Shown piece by piece: positions 22,508-28,921 of a stretch of DNA of 34,075 nucleotides. Origin of the DNA: an uncultured Neglectibacter sp. (lineage in GTDB: Bacteria; Bacillota; Clostridia; Oscillospirales; Acutalibacteraceae). The notes under the pieces are model-generated. The model was given only the letters and a program-made list of their open reading frames with translations, was not told the DNA's origin and did no database searches. The translations under genes and the position numbers were made by a program. Within the stretch, counting starts at the first letter, position 1. Every line of letters begins with the position of its first letter. The DNA lies in assembly GCA_904419785.1 (NCBI GenBank), contig CAJFSY010000018.1, positions 1 through 34,075 of the forward strand, given 5' to 3'.

Positions 22508-24316
22508 ATGGGAGACACCCAGTTTGTGACAAAATACCGCACCCACACTTGTGGGGAGCTTCGTATAGAGCATGTGGGCCAGACCGTTACCTTGTCTGGC
22601 TGGATGGAGAACCTGCGGGAAGTGGGGAGCAATTTCGGCTTCCTTATCCTCCGGGACTTTTACGGCACCACCCAGGTAGTGGTGGAAACCGAAGAAATGA
22701 TGGAGCAGGTAAAAGCTTTAAATAAGGAAAGCACCATCGCGGTTACAGGCCTGGTGCGGGAGCGTACCAGCAAAAACCCCAAACTGCCTACCGGCGATAT
22801 CGAAGTGGCTCCTACCCAGATTCAAGTGCTGGGCCGCTGCCGCTATAACGAACTGCCCTTTGAGGTCAACTATTCCAAGGACGCCGGCGAGGACGCCCGG
22901 CTGAAATACCGCTATCTGGACCTGCGCAACCCCCAGGTGAAAAAGAATATCGTGCTGCGCAGCCAGGTGGTTTCCGCTTTGCGCCGCGCTATGGAGGACC
23001 AGGGCTTCATGGAGATCACCACCCCGATCCTCACCGCATCTTCCCCCGAAGGCGCCCGGGACTATCTGGTGCCTTCCCGGAAGCATCCCGGCAAGTTTTA
23101 CGCTTTGCCCCAGGCTCCCCAGCAGTTCAAGCAGCTGCTGATGACCTCCGGCTTTGACAAGTATTTCCAGATAGCCCCCTGCTTCCGGGATGAGGACGCC
23201 CGGGGCGACCGTTCCCCCGGCGAGTTCTATCAGCTGGACATGGAGATGGCTTTCGCTGGCCAGGAGGATGTGTTCGCCGTGCTGGAACAGGTGCTGCCTC
23301 CTATTTTTGCCAAATACGGCGCTTACAATATTGCGTCCCAAGCGCCTTTCCGCCGGATTCCCTATCTGCAGGCCATGGAGGAATACGGTTCTGACAAGCC
23401 CGATTTGCGCATCGACCTGCGGGTGAAGGACGTGACAGAGCTGGTGTCCGGCTGCGGCTTCGGGCCTTTTGAGGGAAATCTTGTGAAGGCTGTGCCTGTG
23501 TCTAACTGCAAGCTGACCCGGAAAGCCATCGACAAATTGTGCGCTGACGTGGAAGTGCAGGCAGGGCAGAAGCCCTATTGGTTCCGCCGGGACGAAAAAG
23601 GTGAGATCGTTGGGGGCATCGCCAAGTTCCTCAACGCCGACCCGGCTTTGGCCCAGAAGGTGATCGATTCTTTGGAGCTGGCTCCCGATACTTTGGTGCT
23701 GCTGGCTGCCGGTACCCGTTCCCAGGTGTGGAAGACCTCCGGCGTGATGGTGAAGCTGGCAGGCGCTCAGTGCGAAGGCCATTTGGACCAAGAACGCTAC
23801 GAGTTCTGCTGGATCGTGGATTTCCCCATGTTCGAGATCGGGGAGGAATCCGGTAAGCTGGAATTCTGCCACAACCCCTTCTCCATGCCCTCCGGCGGAT
23901 TGGATGCTTTGCTGAAAGCGGAACGAGGGGAGATCGACCCGCTGACTATTTTGGCGGAGCAGTACGATCTGGTGTGCAACGGCGTGGAGCTTTCCTCCGG
24001 CGCTGTGCGGAACCATGACCCGGAGATCATGGTGAAAGCTTTTGAACTGGTAGGCTTGGGCGAAGAGGACGTGAAGGCCAAGTTCCCGGCCATGTATAAC
24101 GCTTTCTGCTATGGAGCGCCGCCCCATGCCGGCATTGCTCCCGGTGTGGACCGTATGGTTATGCTGTTGTGTGGCGAAAGTTCTATCCGTGAAGTGATCG
24201 CGTTCCCCATGAATAAGAGCGCTCAGGACCTGATGATGGACGCCCCCGCCCCTGTGGACCCCAGCCAGTTGGAAGAATTGAATATCGCTGTTGTGGAACA
24301 TCCGGAAGAGCAGTAA
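22508..24316 (+). CDS. aspS: Aspartyl-tRNA synthetase
   Basis: 602 residues, the long bacterial form: N-terminal OB anticodon-binding domain (LSGWMENLREVGSNFGFLILRDFYG), class II catalytic core, GAD insertion domain (about residues 285-410) and C-terminal extension. Motif 2 is FRDEDARGDRSPGEFYQLDMEM and motif 3 GIAPGVDRMVMLLCG. Whether it also charges tRNA-Asn cannot be told from sequence; no gatCAB or asnS lies here. It is the last gene of the operon, 34 bases after hisS, and the T-box specifier matches its own tRNA. Confidence 0.98.
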   Translation: MGDTQFVTKYRTHTCGELRIEHVGQTVTLSGWMENLREVGSNFGFLILRDFYGTTQVVVETEEMMEQVKALNKESTIAVTGLVRERTSKNPKLPTGDIEVAPTQIQVLGRCRYNELPFEVNYSKDAGEDARLKYRYLDLRNPQVKKNIVLRSQVVSALRRAMEDQGFMEITTPILTASSPEGARDYLVPSRKHPGKFYALPQAPQQFKQLLMTSGFDKYFQIAPCFRDEDARGDRSPGEFYQLDMEMAFAGQEDVFAVLEQVLPPIFAKYGAYNIASQAPFRRIPYLQAMEEYGSDKPDLRIDLRVKDVTELVSGCGFGPFEGNLVKAVPVSNCKLTRKAIDKLCADVEVQAGQKPYWFRRDEKGEIVGGIAKFLNADPALAQKVIDSLELAPDTLVLLAAGTRSQVWKTSGVMVKLAGAQCEGHLDQERYEFCWIVDFPMFEIGEESGKLEFCHNPFSMPSGGLDALLKAERGEIDPLTILAEQYDLVCNGVELSSGAVRNHDPEIMVKAFELVGLGEEDVKAKFPAMYNAFCYGAPPHAGIAPGVDRMVMLLCGESSIREVIAFPMNKSAQDLMMDAPAPVDPSQLEELNIAVVEHPEEQ

Positions 24317-24347
24317 GCCCCAACCCCGGATAATCCCTGAAAAACTG

Positions 24348-24383
24348 TGCCCCCAGCCCTTGTGTGAAACATAGCTGGGGGCA
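24348..24383 (+). terminator. Terminator after aspS
   Basis: A 10-base perfect stem TGCCCCCAGC/GCTGGGGGCA (24348-24357, 24374-24383) with a 16-base loop, followed by a T-rich stretch (TACATTTTA). Confidence 0.7.
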
Positions 24384-24420
24384 TACATTTTAGGGTAAAT
24401 TGGGCTAATATTTATACAGA

Positions 24421-24436
24421 ACACAATATCTAGTAT
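24421..24436. promoter_or_regulatory. NrdR-box-like site upstream of nrdD
   Basis: ACACAATATCTAGTAT fits the known NrdR palindrome ACACWATATATWGTGT at 14 of 16 positions and lies 18 bases before the nrdD -35. NrdR represses ribonucleotide reductase genes when dATP is high. NrdR sites usually come in pairs about three helical turns apart; I see only this one clearly. Confidence 0.6.
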
Positions 24437-24454
24437 ATTTCTTTCTGTTTCCTG

Positions 24455-24483
24455 TTGACAGCACAGCATGTTTTGGATATAAT
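24455..24483 (+). promoter_or_regulatory. nrdD promoter
   Basis: Perfect TTGACA (24455-24460), 17-base spacer, perfect TATAAT (24478-24483). Predicted start near 24490, one base before the palindrome. Confidence 0.9.
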
Positions 24484-24490
24484 AAAAAGC

Positions 24491-24520
24491 GTCCTCCCCC
24501 AGAAGCTTCTGGGGGAGGAC
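24491..24520. repeat. 30-base perfect palindrome at the nrdD transcript start
   Basis: GTCCTCCCCCAGAAG (24491-24505) is followed directly by its exact reverse complement (24506-24520). The RNA would form a 13-base stem capped by AGCT at the very 5' end. No T tract follows, so it is not an ordinary terminator. Two mutually exclusive hairpins follow: GCGGCC/GGCCGC (24540-24555) and CCAGCGG/CCGCTGG (24544-24558). Confidence 0.8.
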
Positions 24521-24589
24521 ACGGCCCCTATAAGAGTCCGCGGCCAGCGGGCCGCTGGGAATAAGTAACAGAGAAAGAGGAAAAATGCC

Positions 24590-26887
24590 ATGCTGAAAAC
24601 CATCATCAAGCGTAGCGGGGAAAAAGTCTCCTTTGACGCTTCAAAAATACGCGGCGCTATTTTCAAGGCCAACGTGCGCAACGCTACCGAGAAAATGAGT
24701 GACCAACAGTTGGACCGGCTGACCCAGGCGGTGGTGGACCAGCTGGAAAAGATGAAAACCATCCCCACGGTGGAACAGATTCAAGACGTGGTGGAGGAAA
24801 AACTCATCGCCGCCGATTATGCCAAGACGGCCAAAGCCTATATCTTGTACCGGGCCGAGCACCAGAAGCTTCGTGAGATGGATGACGAACTGGTGAAGAT
24901 CTATTCCGCTTTGACTTTTGTCCCCGCCGAGGACGCGGACTTGAAGCGGGAGAACGCCAACATCAACGCGGATACCGCTATGGGCACCATGCTGAAATAC
25001 GGTTCCGAGGGCGCTAAGAGTTTCTATGACAAATATGTGATTCCCCCCGAGATTTCCAAGGCCCACGCCGACGGGGAGATCCATATCCACGATAAGGATT
25101 TTTACACCCTGACGGAAACTTGCTGTCAGATTGATTTGATCAAACTGTTCCACGATGGGTTTTCCACCGGCCATGGCTATCTGCGTGAGCCCAAGGACAT
25201 CCGCAGTTACGCAGCCCTGGCCTGCATCGCCATCCAGGCCAACCAGAACGAGATGCACGGCGGCCAGAGCGTGCCCAATTTTGATTATTCCATGGCTAAA
25301 GGCGTGGACAAGACCCACTCTAAGGAATACTTCAAAGCGCTGATCCAGTTCTTCCAGGTGGCCAAGGGCATGGCTTATGAAGACGCCAGCGCCATGATCG
25401 ATAACGTAAAAGAGAATATTGGCAGCTGGGTCCCCATGGATCAGGCGGAAGAATACGCCAACCGGTTCGCTGCATATCTGCCTGAGCACCAGCGGGAAAA
25501 CAGCTTTGAAGAGATCACCGAAGAAGAGGCTTTGGCCGCTGCCCGGTATGCTGCCAAGACAGCTTGGCGGGAGACGGACAAGGCTACCTATCAGGCTATG
25601 GAAGCTTTGGTGCACAACCTAAATACCATGAACTCCCGGGCAGGCGCTCAGGTGCCTTTCAGCTCTTTGAATTACGGCACCGATACCTCTGAACAGGGCC
25701 GCATAGCGATCCGCAATCTGCTGCTGGCCACGGAAGCCGGCCTGGGCGATGGGGAGACCCCCATTTTCCCGGTGCAGATCTTTAAAGTAAAAGAAGGCAT
25801 AAACTACAACGAGGGCGATCCCAACTACGATTTGTTCAAGCTGGCCATGCGGGTATCCGCCAAGCGGCTGTTCCCCAATTTCAGCTTTTTGGACGCTCCC
25901 TTCAATCTGCAATATTACAAGCCCGGCGATTACGACACCGAAGTGGCCTATATGGGCTGCCGTACCCGCGTGATGGGCAATGTTCACGATCCCAAACGGG
26001 AGGTGACCTGCGGCCGGGGCAACCTGAGCTTTACGTCCATCAACCTGCCCCGTATCGGCATCGAGGCCAACAAGGACGTGAAAAAGTTCTACGAGATTTT
26101 GGACCAGCGCATTGATTTGTGCATTGAGCAGCTTTTGCACCGGTTCAAGATCCAGTGCAGCAAAAAAGCGTATAACTACCCCTTCCTCATGGGACAGGGG
26201 GTTTGGATCGATTCGGAAAAACTGGACCGCAACAGTTCTGTAGCCGAAGTGTTGAAGCACGGCACCCTCTCCGTGGGATTCATCGGCTTGGCGGAAACAC
26301 TTGTGGCCCTGACCGGTAAGCACCACGGCGAGAGTGAGGAAAGCTACAAGCTGGGCTATGAGATCATTTCCCATATGCGCAAGCGCATGGACGGCGAAGC
26401 CAAAAAGACAGGGCTCAACTTCACTTTGCTGGCCACTCCCGCCGAAGGCCTTTCCGGCAGGTTTATCCGTATCGACCAGCAGAAATACGGCAAGATCCCC
26501 GGCATTACCGACCGGGAGTATTACACCAATTCCTTCCATGTGCCGGTGTATTATCCCATCAACGCTTTTGAGAAGATCAAGAAGGAAGCTCCTTTCCATG
26601 CCTTGACCAATGCGGGCCACATCAGCTATGTGGAACTGGATGGCGACGTGTGCAAGAATATCGATGCCTTTGAAAGCGTCATTCGCTGCATGAAGGAAGC
26701 GGGGATCGGTTATGGCTCTGTGAACCACCCGGTAGACCGGGACCCTGTTTGCGGCTATAACGGCATCATCGACGATGTGTGCCCACGCTGCGGCCGCCAT
26801 GCCGGCGAAGGCGTACCTGTGGAGAAACTGCAGGAGCTGCGGAAGAAATATCACGATGTGCCCGATTATTCCTGCCTTATCCATTGA
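24590..26887 (+). CDS. nrdD: Anaerobic ribonucleoside-triphosphate reductase, catalytic chain lacking the glycyl-radical domain
   Basis: 765 residues. An ATP-cone allosteric domain fills residues 1-95 (TIIKRSGEKVSFDASKI). The ten-stranded barrel follows, with LTETCCQIDLIKLFHDGF (first active-site Cys), NEMHGGQSVPNFDY, and the thiyl-radical Cys in YMGCRTRVMGN. It reduces NTPs to dNTPs without oxygen. NrdD proteins normally end with a four-Cys zinc site and then a glycyl-radical loop (RxxGYL). Here the zinc region is D718-P-V-C721 and C731-P-R-C734, the first Cys replaced by Asp, and the chain ends after a 31-residue tail without any GYL loop. The radical domain is encoded separately at 26988. 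The SD is AGAGG; an overlapping ATG at 24585 opens only a 3-codon frame. Confidence 0.95.
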   Translation: MLKTIIKRSGEKVSFDASKIRGAIFKANVRNATEKMSDQQLDRLTQAVVDQLEKMKTIPTVEQIQDVVEEKLIAADYAKTAKAYILYRAEHQKLREMDDELVKIYSALTFVPAEDADLKRENANINADTAMGTMLKYGSEGAKSFYDKYVIPPEISKAHADGEIHIHDKDFYTLTETCCQIDLIKLFHDGFSTGHGYLREPKDIRSYAALACIAIQANQNEMHGGQSVPNFDYSMAKGVDKTHSKEYFKALIQFFQVAKGMAYEDASAMIDNVKENIGSWVPMDQAEEYANRFAAYLPEHQRENSFEEITEEEALAAARYAAKTAWRETDKATYQAMEALVHNLNTMNSRAGAQVPFSSLNYGTDTSEQGRIAIRNLLLATEAGLGDGETPIFPVQIFKVKEGINYNEGDPNYDLFKLAMRVSAKRLFPNFSFLDAPFNLQYYKPGDYDTEVAYMGCRTRVMGNVHDPKREVTCGRGNLSFTSINLPRIGIEANKDVKKFYEILDQRIDLCIEQLLHRFKIQCSKKAYNYPFLMGQGVWIDSEKLDRNSSVAEVLKHGTLSVGFIGLAETLVALTGKHHGESEESYKLGYEIISHMRKRMDGEAKKTGLNFTLLATPAEGLSGRFIRIDQQKYGKIPGITDREYYTNSFHVPVYYPINAFEKIKKEAPFHALTNAGHISYVELDGDVCKNIDAFESVIRCMKEAGIGYGSVNHPVDRDPVCGYNGIIDDVCPRCGRHAGEGVPVEKLQELRKKYHDVPDYSCLIH

Positions 26888-26902
26888 GGTGGTTTTCACC
26901 CC

Positions 26903-26931
26903 TTGACGGATAGAGGAAGGTTTGATAAAAT
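26903..26931 (+). promoter_or_regulatory. Promoter of the separate glycyl-radical gene
   Basis: TTGACG (26903-26908), 17-base spacer, TAAAAT (26926-26931), 16 bases after the nrdD stop. The small gene could therefore be transcribed apart from nrdD. Confidence 0.65.
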
Positions 26932-26987
26932 AAAAACAGTTATCGATTTTAAAATTACAAACCACGGATTTAGGGAGGTATATTACC

Positions 26988-27161
26988 ATGGAAAACAAGC
27001 AGGTTGCTGAGAAGAAAGAACAAATTTTGGTAGGCGAAGGCCGTGATTTCGAGCGCATCCGCCGTATCACCGGTTATTTGGTAGGCACCATCGACCGCTG
27101 GAACAACGCCAAGCGGGCCGAGGAGCGGGACCGCGTAAAGCATACACTGTCCAGCCTGTAA
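26988..27161 (+). CDS. Stand-alone glycyl-radical domain of class III ribonucleotide reductase
   Basis: A 57-residue protein: MENKQVAEKKEQILVGEGRD, then FERIRRITGYLVGTIDRWNN, AKRAEERDRVKH, TLSSL. Residues 21-52 are the C-terminal radical domain normally fused to NrdD, with the glycyl-radical loop R-I-T-G-Y-L and the radical glycine at position 29. The first 20 residues are charged and new. The ATG at 26988 is set by an excellent SD (GGGAGGT, 9 bases away), and a promoter lies upstream. Its frame differs from that of nrdD and the 100-base gap contains stops, so this is not one frameshift. I infer that it docks into the NrdD barrel and is activated by NrdG (27986), as GrcA/YfiD complements damaged pyruvate formate-lyase. 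Unlike GrcA it would be essential here, since NrdD has no copy. Confidence 0.9.
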   Translation: MENKQVAEKKEQILVGEGRDFERIRRITGYLVGTIDRWNNAKRAEERDRVKHTLSSL

Positions 27162-27188
27162 GAAGATTTTTGAGAAGGGGGGATTCCC

Positions 27189-27929
27189 GTGCATATCCTG
27201 TTGGTCAACGACGATGGCATCCATTCCCCAGGGCTCAAGGCTTTGGCGGAGGCCCTGAAAGGGGCCGGGCATCAGGTCACCGTGGTGGCTCCCGACCGGG
27301 AGCGCTCGGCGGTAGGCCATGGGATCACCACGCGGGACCCTCTTTTTGTGCAGGATTTCGACTGGGAGGGCGTTCCGGCTTACAGCTGCTCCGGCACCCC
27401 CGCAGACTGCACTATCCTGGGACTGAAAGCCCTGGCTAAAGCGCCGGTGGACCTGGTGGTCTCCGGGCCCAATCTCGGGCTGAATCTGGCAGGGGACCTG
27501 CTGTATTCCGGTACGGTGGCCGCTGCCCTGGAGGGCGCGAAAAAAGGCGTGAAAGCCATTGCCCTGTCTGCCCCTAAAGAGGCGGATAAGGGGACAGTAG
27601 TGGAGGTGTTCCTTCGGCTGCTGGCCCAGCTAGACTTGGAGAAAGATGTCCGGCAGGCGCTGAACATCAACGTCCCTGCCCTGCCTTGGGAGGAAATCCG
27701 AGGCGTGCGGTGGGCGGTCCAGGGCAACGCCATGTGGACGGGCAGCTATGAGGAGCGGACTTCCCCTATGGGGAAACGGTACTTCTGGTCTACCCAGGAA
27801 GACAGCTATGACTTGGGGACGGGGGAGAACGACCGCACCCTGCTGCTGGCAGGCTATGTCACCCTGACGCCGCTGACCTATGAAATGACAGACCGGGCAG
27901 GCTTTTCAGAAAAAGAGTTTGCACTGTGA
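27189..27929 (+). CDS. surE: 5'/3'-nucleotidase SurE
   Basis: 246 residues, standard SurE length. The N-terminal metal site NDDG (D8, D9), GHGIT, SGTPADC, and VSGPNLGLNLAGDLLYSGTVAAALEG identify the family. SurE removes phosphate from nucleoside monophosphates and some deoxynucleotides, so a place between the two parts of the ribonucleotide reductase system is metabolically sensible, though not proof of a link. It starts with GTG at 27189 behind AAGGGGGGA, 27 bases after the glycyl-radical gene, probably on the same transcript. Confidence 0.95.
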   Translation: MHILLVNDDGIHSPGLKALAEALKGAGHQVTVVAPDRERSAVGHGITTRDPLFVQDFDWEGVPAYSCSGTPADCTILGLKALAKAPVDLVVSGPNLGLNLAGDLLYSGTVAAALEGAKKGVKAIALSAPKEADKGTVVEVFLRLLAQLDLEKDVRQALNINVPALPWEEIRGVRWAVQGNAMWTGSYEERTSPMGKRYFWSTQEDSYDLGTGENDRTLLLAGYVTLTPLTYEMTDRAGFSEKEFAL

Positions 27930-27936
27930 AGAAATT

Positions 27937-27966
27937 AAGACCGGATGGGGCGACCCACCCGGTCTT
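27937..27966. terminator. Hairpin between surE and nrdG (weak terminator or attenuator)
   Basis: Perfect 8-base arms AAGACCGG/CCGGTCTT with an inner TGGG/CCCA stem and GCGA loop. Only TTTGCG follows, so termination is likely partial. Confidence 0.5.
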
Positions 27967-27985
27967 TGCGTAAGGAGGAACCATT

Positions 27986-28486
27986 GTGGAATTGAAAATC
28001 GCCGGTGTGGTGAAAGAGTCCATCGTAGACGGGCGGGGCATTCGCTACACCGTGTTTACCCAAGGCTGTCCCCATCATTGCCCGGGCTGCCACAATCCTC
28101 AGACCTGGGACTTCGAGGGAGGGAAAGTCATCTCGCCTGGGGAGCTGTTTGAAGATTTTCAAAAAGACCCTATCTTAAAAGGGATGACCTTTAGCGGCGG
28201 CGAGCCCTTCTGCCAGCCGGAACCTTTGACGGAATTGGCCAAACTGGTGCATCAGGCAGGGAAGGACGTGACAGTGTTCACCGGCTGGACTTATGAGCAG
28301 CTTTTGGAAAAGAACGACCCGGCTGTGAACGCCCTGCTGGAACAAACGGACGTGCTGATCGACGGCCCGTTTTTGATGGAGCAGCGGAATTTGGAGCTGC
28401 GTTTCCGGGGCAGCGAGAACCAGCGGCTCATCGATATGAATAAGACCCGGGAAGAAGGGCATATTGTCCTTTTGCCCGAGGAATGA
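27986..28486 (+). CDS. nrdG: Anaerobic ribonucleotide reductase activating protein (radical SAM)
   Basis: 166 residues. The radical SAM 4Fe-4S cluster motif is C28-PHH-C32-PG-C35, in the CxxxCxxC form typical of activases, and MTFSGGEPFCQPEP is the SAM-binding GGE motif. It uses S-adenosylmethionine to make the glycyl radical on the reductase; in this genome the target must be the separate 57-residue protein. Starts with GTG at 27986 behind TAAGGAGGA. The nearby order nrdD, glycyl domain, surE, nrdG keeps the whole system within 4 kb. Confidence 0.96.
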   Translation: MELKIAGVVKESIVDGRGIRYTVFTQGCPHHCPGCHNPQTWDFEGGKVISPGELFEDFQKDPILKGMTFSGGEPFCQPEPLTELAKLVHQAGKDVTVFTGWTYEQLLEKNDPAVNALLEQTDVLIDGPFLMEQRNLELRFRGSENQRLIDMNKTREEGHIVLLPEE

Positions 28487-28528
28487 GCAAAGCCCGACGC
28501 TTTCTGGATGGGGAGCGCCGGGCTTTGC
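28487..28528. terminator. Terminator after nrdG
   Basis: Ten-base perfect arms GCAAAGCCCG/CGGGCTTTGC (28487-28496, 28519-28528) plus inner CGCT/AGCG; the arm starts at the first base after the nrdG stop. Only a mixed T-rich tail (CTGTCTATTTTG) follows. Confidence 0.6.
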
Positions 28529-28559
28529 CTGTCTATTTTGAGAAAAGAGGGTGATTTGG

Positions 28560-28802
28560 ATGTATCCACGGCTGCGGGATTTGCGGGAGGACAACGACAT
28601 GAACCAAACCCAGGTGGCCCATCTTCTGAACATGAGCCAGACAGGGTATTCCAAATATGAAACGGGAGAAAACGACATTCCCACCCTGGTGCTGATAAAG
28701 CTGGCAGAGCATTACCATACCAGCGTGGATTATCTGCTGGGACGCACGGATGAAAGAGCCCCTTATCCTTCCTCTGAGAAAAATCCCTATTCTGACCGGT
28801 AA
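28560..28802 (+). CDS. Small XRE-family transcriptional regulator
   Basis: 80 residues, a single Cro/C1-type helix-turn-helix: YPRLRDLREDNDMNQTQVAHLL, then the recognition helix MSQTGYSKYETGEN and the conserved IPTLVLIKLAEHYHTSVDYLLGRTDE. It probably binds DNA as a dimer; no sensor domain. The ATG at 28560 follows AGAGGGTG. It lies between the nrdG terminator and the pckG promoter, with no promoter of its own recognised, so it may be expressed by read-through. Target unknown; the nrd cluster or pckG are candidates by position only. Confidence 0.85.
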   Translation: MYPRLRDLREDNDMNQTQVAHLLNMSQTGYSKYETGENDIPTLVLIKLAEHYHTSVDYLLGRTDERAPYPSSEKNPYSDR

Positions 28803-28837
28803 AAGACAACTTTGCTGTAATTTTAACAAATTAGCCA

Positions 28838-28866
28838 TTGATTCTTTGGCGCTGCTGTGCTAGAAT
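28838..28866 (+). promoter_or_regulatory. Promoter of the PEP carboxykinase gene
   Basis: TTGATT (28838-28843), 17-base spacer, TAGAAT (28861-28866), about 56 bases before the ATG. Confidence 0.75.
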
Positions 28867-28921
28867 AGAAGCTGGAAAACGAGCAGAATTTTGCCATTGG
28901 GCGAAAGGAGAAAAATACAAA

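Noticed and set aside
22718-24469. Minus-strand open frame of 583 codons opposite aspS
   Set aside because: Exact shadow of a strongly conserved synthetase gene; His- and Gly-rich translation without domains, no SD, produced by GC-rich third positions.
24585-24596. Three-codon frame (ATG CCA TGC TGA) overlapping the nrdD start
   Set aside because: Could couple or compete with initiation, but the SD spacing (4 bases) is poor and such overlaps arise easily by chance.
26885-26990. Sequencing frameshift as explanation of the split nrdD
   Set aside because: The two frames are separated by 100 bases with a promoter and SD, and NrdD has a different tail and altered zinc site, so one indel cannot join them.
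25619-27070. Minus-strand open frame of 483 codons opposite nrdD and the glycyl-radical gene
   Set aside because: Shadow of conserved coding sequence; the opposite strand has intact family motifs throughout.
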